Source: Branchiostoma floridae (taxonomy: Eukaryota; Chordata; Leptocardii; Amphioxiformes; Branchiostomatidae). Taken from it: 64,000 nucleotides of DNA. Location: the NCBI RefSeq assembly GCF_000003815.2, contig NC_049991.1:7405716-7469715 (forward strand). Direction: 5' to 3'. Position 1 is the first letter of the stretch; each line of letters opens with the position of its first letter. Both the position numbers and the translations under genes were made by a program. Below, in pieces: positions 40,111-55,275 of this stretch. The notes under the pieces are model-generated. The model made no database searches, was not told the origin of the DNA, and saw nothing but the letters and a program-made list of their open reading frames with translations.

Positions 40111-42012
40111 GACTATTGTCTATTGTCCATTGCATTACGTATGGTTCTTTGAAAATAGCATCGACTGTAGGCCCACCTACTCTCTAAGCAAGGGTTGATA
40201 GGCTCCGACTGTGTTTTGACGTTACTTCAGGCGTTTGTATTCGCCGCGAGACATAAAGACAACGGTTGAAAATGGAAAGTCCGATAAAAACGTCCAAAAA
40301 ACAAACAGCCAGAGTCTAACTTCTGCTTGGAGAGTTATAACAGCAACCAGAGCTTGTTGTACAGCAGCGACATCTGTCGATATCTATGATAACTGCAATC
40401 ACAGAAAAGTGGGGAATTGACATTTGTCCATTTTGTATATGATAGGCACTGGGTAAGATTGGTAAAATTCTAACGGAATTCTATTGGAATTCCTATCTAT
40501 CCTAGAACAAATGGGAATTATACCAGGAAAATCCCCAATAATACTAGAATTTAGAATTAGATTAAAATGGTATATAGAAAGTAGACTGAATTATTTTACA
40601 ATCTACAATTCAATTTCACAAGAATACATTAAAACTGCCCCCCCCCCCCCCCCAAAAAAAAACAAGGCTTGTACGGCGCTTACTGGAAAAACCGGTTTAG
40701 CATATCGAGTCGTCACTTGCTCCAAATTGTCCTTCGTAAATGTTACTGATATGCAAATCGTTGCATAACGATCCCCCTCGACATTAGATAGAGAACCTTA
40801 GCCCATGTTGAAAATCGCAAAACAGTTCCCCCCCCCCCCCTCCATAAAAATGGTAAGCACCGTCGGCCCAAAAAGTCTGCGAAAGAGGTCAAAGTTTCCG
40901 AATGTTTATTTTAGTAATTTAGATTTACGATTGAAACTATTCTTTAAGATTTTAGTAATGCTCGGGAAACTCATATTTGCAGTAATATAACAATTTAGCT
41001 GCATACACTACTCAATATTGATTCATTCTTTTTTCCCCAATCTCGGATTGTCTGAGCAAACAGGCTAAAAACTTAATTTCATTAGCCCTAGGAAGGATAA
41101 GAATTCCAACCTTCTCACGAAAAAATCCGAGATACACCTGACTCCGATCTCTACCGTCTACTGTGAATTGAGACACACATGACATGTTTGGACATACAGA
41201 ACTGTGTAATGTACTATTCTTTGTTATTGATTGGGGCCCCCGTAGGGGCTCACAAAAATTGCCATGGTGGACGGTATTTCACGTCCCCCAGGCGGGGTAT
41301 TGGGAAAAGTTTTCAACTAGCAATAATCACGCCTCGGATAGACCTCATCGGCTATGATATCGCCTCTGCGCAAAGCTACCGTAAACAGTGGCATCATGGC
41401 CCGGAGGTAAACAGGGACAAGAGCTTTTTGTGGTGCACGTCAATTCAATGAACCATTGACCGCAGTCAACCAACAACGGGAATTGAATTCCGCCTTGTAT
41501 GATGGAAATTCAACCGACAAAATTATTTAAATTTCAATACAGAGGTATTTCGCCGAGAAAATTATCGAACAATTTGATTGGATGAAAGATAAATGCATTT
41601 ACGTGGTATGAACAGACGCATGTACGACGTATTGGTCACGTGACTACTCAATTACCATGCACCTGCGCATTAACAATGGTGGCAGCGGTGATTCTGCGCA
41701 AACCTGCTAGAGAGCGCTTTTGTACCACTGATTTTGTTTAAACCACATGCCTGTATTAGTTGCACAAGGCACACACGAGTCACAAGAGAGCAACATGTTG
41801 TTGCCATGTACGATCCATTGATTTCCACGTTGTCTTTTTCTTAACAGTTGACAATATACCTTTCAGTCTGTTCATCTACGTATACGGTATGCAAGTTGTT
41901 GTCGAAATTACACTATTCTGGAGTCTTTAAATAGTTCGTTACATGCGTTTGTAACAAAGGTTCAAGTAGTCTTTGAACGGATCAGACTAAACCAGCAGAC
42001 TGAAGGAAAATC

Positions 42013-42100
42013 CTAATCTCCAGGCAGATTCCTCCGTGGCAAGACAGTAACATAAGCTGGGGAAGGACTTTAACCGGCAGAGGAGTAAAATCCGAGAGAA
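42013..42100. repeat. Partial copy of the palindromic MITE
   Basis: Matches the left arm and loop of 35626-35767: ctaatctccaggcagat, gacagtaacataagctgggg and ggcagaggagtaaa. The right arm is missing. Confidence 0.65.
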
Positions 42101-42828
42101 AAGAACGAGGAGTAGAACAATAAATGTACCCCCTCCCACCCAATGCACCACCGCATGGAAATTGTTGCAGTGCGCAACATCTCCGCCTAGGGGCGCTCTT
42201 TCCTTATCAGTTCTGCCATGTCAGATTTTCACGTTTCAAACTTTCATTGTCAACACTTGAGTGGCAATGCAGCAGGATGCCTTGAAAGGTATGAAACCTG
42301 GGCTCAGCATTTTATAAGCGTCCAGAAACTCTTGTATCGATTGTTTGATGACTTTCTTGAAATCTCTTAGCTAGCTTCATGTACTTTTACTTGTCAACCT
42401 TGAATAGCCACATACACATATATTAGGTTCTCCAAGGCTACTTATATCAAAAACAATTTATCCGTTCGTTTACCCTTTTAACACATTTGAGATATTCTAG
42501 CAGAATACTTTTTGCACGTATAAGTTGCTAATAGGCACTTCTTTCATGCATTTGTTTCATTTCAATTCTAAACGGTGGTTTATATTGATTTAAAGATTAA
42601 AATAAATTTTAGAGCCATAAAACAGTACCTACTCTTCACAAAAGAACTTGTTGAATACATATTACTTCAGGATGGCTCTCTTTCGAAGGAATGTCCCTAC
42701 TCTTGAAGGAGTATAATAACAGGGTTGTGTCACATGTGGCTAAATTCATCTTTGCAGGGTTCATATCATACCCATCTTTTACAGTGTTAATACATTTTAT
42801 CATCGTTTCCTGAGTTAACTATGTAGTT

Positions 42829-43152
42829 ATTACTGGCACTGAATGCTTCATATTAGGACAGGTTTCCCTAAGTTGGCTTTTGGGTTACCACTGCAGGTAC
42901 CAGAGCAAGAGTTCTATGGGAACTTTCTAGTCGATTTACTGTGCAATTACTGAAACTGATGGGCGGGGAGGGCAATTAAAACTATCTAGTGATTACTGGT
43001 ACTGAATGCTTCATATTAGGCAGGTTTCCCTAAGTTGGCTTTTGGGTTACTAGTACCAATGCAGGTATCAGAGCAAGAGTTCCATGGGAACTTTCTCGTC
43101 GGATTACTATAGTACTCTCCAATTACTGAAACGGATGGGTGGGGAGGGCCAT
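42829..43152. repeat. Two-copy tandem duplication, period about 163 bp
   Basis: Copies 42829-42975 and 42992-43152 share long blocks such as ctgaatgcttcatattagg, aggtttccctaagttggct and gcaggta with cagagcaagagtt. They lie just past the inferred actin poly(A) site. Confidence 0.8.
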
Positions 43153-43260
43153 GAAAAAGTGTGTGTTCCTGATGTAAACTAGTAATGTCTAATTCTACAG
43201 CAACATATTAAGTATTCAAACATAAACAGCAGACACTTATCCTTTCCAAAAGATCATATT

Positions 43261-43266
43261 TTTATT
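43261..43266 (-). terminator. Actin poly(A) signal AATAAA
   Basis: Plus-strand TTTATT reads AATAAA on the actin strand, about 635 bases after the stop codon, implying a 3' UTR of about 650 nt. No earlier canonical signal is seen in the actin 3' region. Confidence 0.6.
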
Positions 43267-43899
43267 CCTTCATACTGGTGATCACAGCATTGCAGATGGA
43301 CTGCTTTCAACTTCACCTCTTAGTGAGCTTTTCCATCAAAAATAAGGGATATATTTCAAAGATACCGTGTTTGTTTGCTGACAATACTATTGGCACATAC
43401 AAAATTTTAAACAATTCTTTTTAACACGCTAGAGCTATGATTCTACGAGAAGTGCTTTAAAACAATCTTGACATAGGAATGTTGCAGGAATTCTTGGTTC
43501 TCAATAACACTTTCAGGAGGAATGTACAAAAGGCTGGAATGACAAATAAACTTCAGTGAGGCAAGGAATGTTACCAGAATAACAATGTACTTTTTATAGA
43601 CAGTTAACAGAAGTTATTGCCTCCACTTAAATGATTGCCAAACTTTCTAGGTTAATTTATCCCTTGCTACTCTGTGCACCCACAACATTGTGTGTTATGC
43701 TGGCTGTCCGACGGCCATTTTTAGTGAACAATATGTTAGTAAAAAAGAACCCACCCGACTGCAAGATAGGAACGGTCAGGTTTGTTTCGTCCTGGCTTCT
43801 ACATGTACACGCTCGAGCCATGTCTTAATCCATTGCAACTTGCCATCGTTAGCTCCTGACAAGCTCCCTGTAGCTTTTAGTCCTAACTTATGTTCCAGT

Positions 43900-45740
<1,841 letters not shown>

Positions 45741-45795
45741 CTGTAGCAGCAATGCAAGAGCACCAAATGAATGAGAAACCTGTGAGAGAACACTG

Positions 45796-45922
45796 TTTAT
45801 AAGCACTGAGACAGTCAGTGGTTGGATGACATCACTTCTCTGAATCACCAATCACAAAGAGGCGATGTCCATATAAGGACACACCCAAAGCCTTATAGGG
45901 CAAGGAGCCAGGACCAAATTTG
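45796..45922 (-). promoter_or_regulatory. Possible proximal actin promoter: two CArG boxes and a TATA box
   Basis: Perfect CC(A/T)6GG boxes lie at 45913-45922 (CCAAATTTGG) and 45869-45878 (CCATATAAGG on plus), and CTTATAAA at 45796-45803 on the actin strand. The order and spacing fit an SRF-driven promoter that would start transcription near 45770 and read straight into the coding exon. Alternatively these are intron-1 enhancer sites, as in vertebrate beta-actin. Confidence 0.5.
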
Positions 45923-46446
45923 GACATCAGGTGTCAGGGGGAAGCCCTTCCTGCACCACTTACAAGCCACTTCCCCTTCTGACATATCATCCAGGCAGCC
46001 AGCCATGACTCACAGCCAGGAATGAGGAAGTCTTCCCACCATTTTCAGCCACATTCTCTATGATCTGACAACCTAGTTTTCTGGAGGAAAAGCCTTTCAA
46101 ATACTCAGCCAAGAATAAGGAAGTCGTCCTTTCACTTACAAGAACTTTCTTAATCTGACAAGGTTTTCAAGGTGAAAAAAATTTTCTACACTTAAAATCA
46201 ACTTTCCTTAGCTAAGCAAATCTACAAATGATGTAAAATTTACACAAGCAGATTTTTTCTCAAAGTTGACACATAAGATAAACAAAAAAGCATAAGAAAA
46301 ACTGCACAATGATTATGCAGAAAACAAAAGGCTGCCTTATTTACTAACTACTACCATGGAAATGTGTGGCCACACCCATCCTATAGTATGCAAATCCAGG
46401 CTTATCACAATATCAGCAGCCCTAGCTCAGGTGAGACAAATTTTGC

Positions 46447-46456
46447 CCATATATGG
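46447..46456. promoter_or_regulatory. CArG box, actin intron 1
   Basis: CCATATATGG, a perfect serum-response-factor consensus, inside the inferred first intron of the actin gene. Confidence 0.5.
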
Positions 46457-46798
46457 TCCTGCAGAGGGATGCCCCCATGTTTACACAATGGCAGCATTGC
46501 TTACTCATGGCGTGTACTGGGCAAGCCCAATATTGGTGTAGCTCCACCAGATGTTAAAACAATCTACGGCTATGTACAACATGTGTTAGCAGATAAATTA
46601 GGACCAATGTGAGACATTTTTGTTCATTTATCACAGTCCCGACCGACAAGATTTTTCCAGGCACGCATTTTGCACACAATGAACAGCCAAGCCTTCTGGT
46701 GCAACATGCACGCGAGCGTTTCATTATTTCCCCCCTCCCTTTGTTCCTTCCTCATTCATATATTCATCACCCACTGGCGGGAAGCACTCGATATGTGA

Positions 46799-46808
46799 CC
46801 ATATATGG
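46799..46808. promoter_or_regulatory. CArG box, actin intron 1
   Basis: CCATATATGG again, identical to the site 352 bases away, in the same intron. Confidence 0.5.
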
Positions 46809-48088
46809 GCAAATCCTGTGAAAAGGTGAAACGATGATCGCATCTAGCCTGGGGGGAAGCGACTATCACCGGTGTAAATGTATCACAGCGCCGGTGCCAT
46901 GTTTCACTTTTAGAGATTTTAGAATGCCCGTTCCACCCTGCATTCTATAGAATCAAAGCTAAATGTGCATTATCTCCCCAATCATTTTCAAACCGCCGTA
47001 CATCCATCAAATTAGTCGCAAGAACTATTACGAAAGCTTACATAAACCAGAAATAATATATCGTTACCAAGGAACATAAAAGGCGGTCTAGACATGCTGA
47101 CTATTCGGTTGCAGAAAAAGTTGCACACTACCGACTGACGGTTAGACCGTTATCGCGGCTGCGAATTTAAAATATTTAAAACAGACAGCATGGGGCAGAC
47201 GGGGCCAAGCCCTTGTTGTTGTAACACTAACGCTGCTTTTTCCCGCCCCATCCAAATAGGGGACAAGGAATTTCTGAACCTGTCAACGGCTTTTCATTCA
47301 CAAGCTTGGGGAGACGGCTAGGGAAAGTCGTTAAAATTTGAAGACGCTCGAAGAGTGTTGCAAGACGATCTAGACATGTAGGGCTTCGCGACGAAGCAAA
47401 TCAAACTATAATTTTGTGGTTTGCTGTGCATTTTAATTACTACAAATCGAGCAAAGTTTATAGAGATCGAGAGGAAGTAATGCTGTAAAAGAAATGGAAG
47501 CAGAAAAGGGGGAACAAGCCACGTGACAAGTTCCCTTTTTCTTTCGAACTGTCGTTACTTGTTGTCTGATTCGAGAACGAGTATTTGAAAGCAAGAAGAT
47601 CTAGCTTCCCTATCGGAGAGCAAATGCACGGAGCTTTCCTAACCTACAACACCTAGTGTGGACCGGTTTTTGTACCATAATTACAACACGGCCTTCCCCG
47701 GGAGGCATAACGGTCACCATAAATTTCAGTCAAGCTATTCGGGAGGTACCTCACAAGGTAGTGTCCATCGAAAAACCTAACTGAACATTGCACAAATCCT
47801 TTGAAAAATTTACCTGACTTCCACATAACTTAAAGTCATTCGAAGAAAGTAAGAAATTTAGGACAACGTTGCTAGCAAGACGCGAGACGTCAAATGAATG
47901 GACGAGGAACCGGCTTTGTACAAGTCCGTTGACACTGAGTCCCACATGGCATCTAAATTTAGCCCCCAAATGTTACTCACCCTAAAGCTCATCGCCTAAA
48001 GCTATCTTGAGGTTCTAAACTAAGGTTAGGATGCAATTTAGTAAATTTTCAGGCACATTCTGAGGTAAATCTGAGGAAAAAGTCTTAC

Positions 48089-48130
48089 CAAAAAAGTCGA
48101 AGTCTCCTTCTTGCACGATCCAGTCGTCTG
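48089..48130 (-). other. Inferred noncoding first exon of actin
   Basis: A strong donor on the minus strand (TTG followed by GTAAGA, donor at 48087-48088) lies about 40 bases after the expected start site set by the TATA box at 48157-48164. Splicing from here to 45740 would remove an intron of about 2.35 kb. The exon start is an estimate. Confidence 0.55.
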
Positions 48131-48156
48131 CACGCAAATCAATTTTGCCGGCTCCG

Positions 48157-48235
48157 TTTTTATACCCAACTCCACCCTTCTTCTAGGAAATCTCTCCCAA
48201 ATATGGTCATGCCGGCAATCCGGGGCGATGATTGG
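48157..48235 (-). promoter_or_regulatory. Distal actin promoter: CCAAT, CArG and TATA boxes
   Basis: In actin orientation: CCAAT at 48235-48231, CArG CCATATTTGG at 48206-48197, then TATAAAAA at 48164-48157. This order and spacing reproduce the promoter layout of vertebrate cytoplasmic actin genes. SRF on the CArG box would tie expression to serum and actin-dynamics signals. Confidence 0.7.
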
Positions 48236-49706
48236 TCAGAGCGTGGAAGGCCTGTTCGAGCCACGTGGGTCCCAGCTGATTCACCCGTGGAACAGATTAT
48301 CGTACATTTTCAGGGGGGAGAGCCATTTTCAACCACGATTTTCATGCAATTAGGACTTTTATATTTCATGCAATGGAATAAATAATACGTGTGATAAGGC
48401 ACATTTAGATAATTCAAAATGGGAGCATTTGAGAGAAGAAAGAGTGTGGTTGCAAACAGAGGGGGGCGTAACATCACTGAGTGAGACTGACTCGCCCCAA
48501 TAGCTGCCCATTGTTTTCCGACCGCCAGACCCGAAGCCTGCGATTTGTAAACAGACTGAGCCAATTCTGACAATATCTACACATCCGCAAGTCCATCTGG
48601 CACAAAGAAATCGTTATTGAAACTCAGGAATTCCAGAAATTCTTTCGAATCAACGATACTTGTAAACGCCTTGGAGAGAGGAAGTAACATGCAAGATGAC
48701 GTCAGAAAATGTCGTTGGAGTTTTATATCCCTAGTGGAGTCATTTATTCCAATTTGCGATGTCTATACGTCCTTTTTTATGCAATTTGCTAGTACATAGG
48801 GGACCACCGCAATACACATTAGTAATGGTCCCAGCTGTGCATTTGAAGCCACACTCAGACGGTATTTGCCAGTTCAAGCGAAGAGTGTTTTACATGGCCG
48901 TATTATTTGTTGTGAAAACTACATTGAAGTTTTACCACCACAATGAATTAATTTGTAGGGATCCAGAAAAAATACAGAAAAATGATCTAAATAAAAGGTT
49001 CTAAAGTCAACATGGAGAAACTAAGTAAACTGGTCTTCAACGTAGGTTTTCTTTTCATTTTGAATTTCATACATTTGTTATTGTTGTTGCTCTAGTCTCT
49101 AGACAATTACGTTGATTGTCTCGTTCAACTAAAATAATAGCATGATTAATGTGTACTGGGATCTTATCCAAGAGAAGCGCTGATTACACAAAAAGGAAAA
49201 TGGCGCTAATCTACTAGTAAATGTTTGGAAAATTGCAATATTTTCAAGCTGAACCTTTCTTCAGATCAGATGGAATTTGTTTCTGTTCCCACCCAACATC
49301 TATTTGGAGATGGTTACTCCGTCTCTTTGCAAAATTGATGATTAATTCACGTGGTATTTTGCTGATATCATATATCCTCTACTTTCGTGATTGAAGTTGC
49401 TTTTTTTTGTGGGAGGGAGGGGGTGTCGCCAGCGAATGCCGGTCATACCAGGACGAAAACTCGCTTGTTTATTTTTGTGTCGAAAAAAGGGGCTTTGAAA
49501 GGTGGGTGGGACCTGAAGATAAGCGTTGGTCGCCCGCGTGGGGACTTTCAATATAAACATTGCAACTTGATACGATCCTGCTTAGAGCAGTCCACTTTGC
49601 GTTTAGATACCATGGGAAAGGCCTGCGAAATGTTTGTTTGATAGCGATTTCTTGTAAATGTCTTTCAGAAAAAAAGTCTGTACACGCAAAGCTTTTGTTT
49701 TCAAAA

Positions 49707-49769
49707 AGATTTCCACCACAACTTCTAATGGTAACAGGTTTATCATATTAGAAGTTGTGGTGGAAATCT
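49707..49769. repeat. Perfect 23-bp hairpin with 17-base loop
   Basis: Arms 49707-49729 (agatttccaccacaacttct...) and 49747-49769 are exact reverse complements. Size and shape resemble a short pre-miRNA, but the perfect pairing also fits a tiny MITE. Confidence 0.8.
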
Positions 49770-51530
49770 ACAGTTTATTCTGTAGCTGTATAATCCAGAT
49801 TGGTTAAAACCGCAAGGCATTCAAGATGGTCCCATTTAATTAATGTGTGGTTATTATGCTGATCTCTAAATCAAATTTGCGGATTGTCAGCTAGCACCCA
49901 CAACTTGACGTTCCATGCAATTTTGATTATAACACTGTGAGGGGGGCATGCATAATCTTGGAATGCGCTACGTAGTTACACATTCTGCAGTGCAAGTCAC
50001 CCCAAAATTTCACAGAACATCATTACATTAGACCAATTAAACAGACATTAAAGGTTTCATTCCAAAATTGATTCCAAATGCATTTAGAATTTTAGATACC
50101 CACGATAAAGATATGCCGGTATTTGGTAAGAAATAGAACAGGTAAGTAGGTCAATTCTTGCATGCCTTGCGGCGAAACCACCACCCCTACCCCACCACTA
50201 TTTTTAAACATAGACTTACGGTTACGAGATAACATGACAAATTGGGCTTTTGAATTCAATCTCAAAGCAGGTGTTGGGAAACAAAAATAACATAATAAAA
50301 GGCCAGAAAACCTAAGCATTTTCCCGCCCAACATCTGCTTGAAGACGAGAGAATGCCCTTATCCGAAATGCTTCCAAACTTGCTTTTAGAATGGGTGTGT
50401 GCTTGAAAATTCCTTTGGAATAGATACGCCCAGCCCAAACATTCGTAATGGACAATAAAAAAGACTCCCTGTCAATTGACCCATAGGGGAAACACCTATA
50501 CTTAAGGGGCAATAACGGTCAAAAGTCCAATTAAGGCTGTAATGGGGCGTAGTATATACTAGTACGTGTTAGGGTGGTGATGGACAAATGGGTGTGGTTA
50601 TAGGTGAAGTAGGGGAGACGCCCCAACTAAGTTTAGTCTAGATGCTGTAAGGGGACCGGAAAAAAAACGGTCGATTTGGTATAACGTTATGTAGCCTTTC
50701 GCGAGTGCCCTTTTCACCGCAAAAAAAAACACTCTTTCTACCCCCGACCTGTTTCAAGAATTCAAAACCAATACTCCATTTTTTAAGTGAAAGACAGAAC
50801 TTTGATAGTATCTAGTATGTAAAGCAGTGGAGGAAAACGGATGATGTATACTAGTATCTCCTCCATTCCGTGTTCGTCTATGTGCACTTTGTTTAGTGCA
50901 ACATTCTAAATTTCAAATGAAGGCGAATGCCTCGTTTTATTGAATTTCACTGACCTGAAAAAACACATTATTATGCACACAAAAATACACCCCTTTCCCC
51001 CAACTAGCGAATTTCTGTTGCTTTGTGCCAAGTCTTGCGCAAAAAACTGCAAGTGATGAGCGTACAATCGGAGTTTTGACACTCTCGTGAACAATCATCA
51101 TATACATAACGTACATATACAGAAGACATGCCAAGGCATGACATATACCTTCTAAAACGTTACACCTCAAAAACGCACTTTGGTCCCATGGTACCATGGT
51201 ACAAGCCTCACAATCTCGTGGCTATCACGGCCCTTAGCAAACAGTAGGAATAGACGTAGACTAACGGTCAGGTGATATCGACATAATCTTTGAAAGGTCG
51301 TCCCAGTTTGTAACAGAAGGATTGACATGACCCTTGGATGGGTGCAAATGTTTGAATTTAGTGACGTAATGACGTACTAGTACTTTGCGCACGAAAATGA
51401 CCGTCCAAAATAACGCTTGAAGCTAACAATGATGGTATGTGTAAATTTGCTAGCATGTGTAATGCGCCACAGTTTGTGTGCGTGTATGTCGAGAAAGAGA
51501 AAGGTGACCAGTCTGTGTGTCTGTATATGT

Positions 51531-51581
<51 letters not shown>
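51531..51581 (+). repeat. (TG)n microsatellite
   Basis: About 50 bases of TG, interrupted only near its left end and followed by gcgcgc. Simple-sequence DNA. Confidence 0.95.
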
Positions 51582-51587
<6 letters not shown>

Positions 51588-54500
51588 CTTGCACATGTGC
51601 ATACATATGTCTACTTACATTTTCAGTCTTAACTTTAACACAAGCACTTAACAAGTCAAACACCATACTTCTCTCATTTCTAGTACTGTTTTAAAAGACA
51701 AAATGTACAATGTGTGCATAATAAACGTAAGAGCCGCGTCATGGGGTGTAATTTAGTAACATCATACACAGGTGCGGACCTTTCTGACGTTTGCTGCTAC
51801 ACGCACAATAGAAAGTCACATATATCCGTTCGTTGAAGTACACAACGATTAAGTACAATTAAGTACACAAGAATGCCGTCACCAAAGAAAAATATGTAGT
51901 TCAGTAGGCAAACGAAGACATAACAGTTACGTCAGCTAAGTTGACGAAGACGTCATGAGGATGACGTCTTACGGACTCCTGTTGACACCTGGGTTAAAAC
52001 TTTCGCGCCATTTTTTCTGGCCGCAAACTACTAGTTGGTGGGGGGGGGGAGGGTATACGTTAGCTTCGTAAGTCCTGTCCCATTTTGAATGTTAAATTTG
52101 GCAATCAGATGGTTAATAACTGAAAGAGAGGAGCCAGTGTCACTTATTAAGAGGAGACAGTACTTCGCCATGTAACGAGATGGAAACAGATATATTCCTA
52201 TTATGTATGTCTCCAATCTACCCCTAACGTTTTCATTGGTATCGCCCTAAGAACACGAACATTACGGCTGTCTGCAATCCATTCGTGTATTTGCCATGGG
52301 TAATTCCTTCTCATAGGCGCCGGCTTTGAGTCATATAAAGATAAGGCGCAGGAAGGCTGGCAGAGCAATTGCAAGCCTTGTTATGTTTAAGGGCGTGACA
52401 TTAAACGTGGTGATGGATTTTTACAACTTGTTTTAACAACTTGAATACTGTGATATCTAGGGACACAGCAACGAAATGGCATTACTTTAATAACATTACT
52501 CCTGGGGAGGGGGGTCAAGCGTCTGTATACACGTTTAGAAATGACAACAATAGAGATTGAAAATTGGGGTTCTCTACTTTCAAAGCAGTTTGCAATCCCA
52601 GAAAATTGTTCTTTTTTTAAACAGCTGCCTCAAGTATTGTGTTACATTTAATTGGGTCAACCAAGGCGGCAGGTATTGCAACGTACATTATTTATATTAC
52701 ACTGCAGCCAGAACTAGTCAGTACTATCTGAGTCTGTGATAACTATTATTGAGAGAAAGATGCGACACCTCCATGAAAATGTCAAACAAATAAGGAGTGG
52801 TTGTATTATGTTTATAGTCCCTTGTAAAATCTAACATCAGAACATGTGTAGCAAATTCGCCACGACACCACCATACGCTGTGATAAGTCACAGGGTTACC
52901 TAGCGGACGTTGGCATCAGCATTCTTGCTGTGAAGCCACGTCATAGCCCGTCGTGGGATGTTTCCTGTCAGAATTCCCACTAAAAGGGGAACACGCAACC
53001 CTGTTCTCGATATTATTTGAGTGTTATGTGTGGGCAAGAGGAATCACGGTTATCTGTGCAAGACTCCGCACTACGCTACAAATTCTGTAGAATTCGCATT
53101 GTTTTATTTTGAAACATTCGGTCAAATCATCACAATTCATGCAAAAACTCCACAAACAGTTGCAGATTATAGCTTGTACATTCAAAAAATAAACAGGTGT
53201 CAGGGGTTTAGTCAGCGACCTGTTATCCAGCACCTGCCACGGTAGTTTTCCTCGAGGCCACGCCCCTTGAGTTACCGCCGATTTTCCCGCCCGCCACAAA
53301 ACAAGTGTCAGACGACCCTTTCTTGTTGTGACCGTAAATTTTACCTCACGTTTTGAACGCATTCAACTAATGACGGGCGTACACTCTCAGAACAATCACA
53401 TATCGTGCGCAAATGTTGACCTTTCTTTGGCTAGATTGGAATTACTGCATCATATGATCAGCTGATTATTATTCATATCCAGCGCAAGGTGCCCAAGACA
53501 TGACCAAATAAGGTAATGTTCTGGGCTCCCGGCTGATAATGCCCTGTTGACCTTCGGGACGAGACCACTTTGTCTGGTGGGGCGGGGTCAATCATTGTTG
53601 ATAGGGAAAATTCATCATTGTTCTAAAATGGGGTTGAAACAGTCGATATTTTCCTTGATATGGCGAATGTGCATTTACAACCGGAGAAGGCCTATTCATA
53701 TGTACGGTTGCAAAATCATTTTTATAGCGAAATAAGTTGGAAAATATGGAAGGAAGTGTATGGTTGCTCCCACTTTGCAGACGACATCCTGTCTCCCTCT
53801 CACAAGCAACGGGGCGCTAATTATAGAAAAAGAGGATATGCTATTGCACCTTGCATTCCTCAAATACATCCTATTTATCCCAATCTAGGCAGTGTACCAA
53901 GTAATAGATACGTATTTTGCATCTTCTAACGCCCGTTGATATATTAACAGGGTAAGGAGAGGAATATTGTATTTTCTGTATCATTTTATGTGATAAATTG
54001 GACCATGTTGTGTGACTCTAACTTAGACAACTGACGGACGGAGCTTAGTTACCAACGGAAGTTTCTTCAATATTTGAGAGCAGGCGACCGTAACCCCCTT
54101 GGTCTCTCTGGCATATTTTTTACAGTGCCTCACCCAGACACACCCACACAGCTTTGTTTGTGATCGGTCCCTAGAATCGGGTACCCAGGTTGAGTTAGGA
54201 CACGCGTTGTGAGCGAGTCAGAATGTCATGGCTAGCAGGAAATTCTCCAAGCGTAAAAGTCACAACGTGGCGTTTTCTTCAAAGCATGCACTTGTCAGAT
54301 TGTGTCTGGCCTTAGATAAGCGTCCTAAACATAAGCCAGTTTTAATTTGTAGACGCCTTCACTGCATGGTCTTTGCATGACTTGCATTTCTTGCTGAATG
54401 GTATTATTGAAGGGGCGGAGAAATTATGAGTGGTGCATAAGCTATTAGGAATTTTTTGCCCAGATCAATTATTTTAACCCCAGTAATTTTCCTGATATAC

Positions 54501-55269
54501 AATGTATGAGTCTATGACGTTACCGGGTTTGTTTTTTTTCCTTTCCCGTCGCTACCATTCGATATTGTTAACAGTCATTTTCGTTATTTGTTTCACTTGT
54601 TTGTACTGTATGTTTTGTTTTTTTTCGAGAGAGTCTCATTGGAGAGATGTTGTTATGCTTTTGTTTTTCAAATTCGATACACTTCTGTTCACCATTCAAA
54701 ACAAGGGATTATAAATGATAAAGCCCAAACAGATTTCGAAGTGAGACCGCTGTGCACGACATAGTGGGTCCGCTGGGTGGCGTTGTACAGCGGTAACGCA
54801 TCGAAATACTGTTGTCAGCTTTCTTATTTGAGTTCTGGCGACTTAGTCTTCAAGCAGACGTGTCAGCTGGATACAGAAAGAGAAGAATTTGTCCAAAAAG
54901 TGACAACTAAGCTGCCATGGGATCTCGGTCTCTCGCAGTCTATCAAGGTACATTTGTATCTCCCTCCAACCGGTCAGTTCACTCCTAGGTCTACTACATG
55001 TACTAGACTTTTATTCCTAACTTGGACAAAATTCCCTTATTCGACCAGGCGGGAGTCTGGTAAAGACTTCTGGCGACTCCGCACTTGGTACAGTTCATTC
55101 ATTTGTTTGCGGAAATGATTATTTTTGGTTAATTGAAATTAAACAATTCCAAAATAGAATATTTCTCTTTCGTTCGGTCGTGTGATTTTGAGGTGTGAAA
55201 CCCTTTATGTATGATCAATATTTTACAACTGAGCAATAGACCACAACAAGCATAATGTTACTAACAGAT

Positions 55270-55275
55270 TTTATT
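55270..55275 (-). terminator. Possible fascin poly(A) signal
   Basis: AATAAA on the fascin strand, about 1.84 kb after the fascin stop. It would imply a long 3' UTR. No other canonical signal was noticed nearer, but this one is distant and unproven. Confidence 0.3.

Larger units (their letters stand above)
38159..43244. other. Intergenic region between methyltransferase 5' end and actin 3' end
   Basis: About 5 kb. It must hold the methyltransferase promoter just right of 38158, where I see no clear TATA box. It also holds a diverged repeat (39880-40110), two poly-C tracts (about 40637-40653 and 40827-40840), a partial copy of the palindromic MITE (42013-42100) and a tandem duplication (42829-43152). 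I see no convincing exon. Confidence 0.7.

Noticed and set aside
40637-40653. Poly-C tracts here and at 40827-40840 as G-quadruplex elements
   Set aside because: They are uninterrupted homopolymers without spaced G runs, more likely simple repeats.
51417-51694. Frames rich in C-V-C or T-H-T-H on both strands
   Set aside because: They are translations of the TG/CA dinucleotide repeat.
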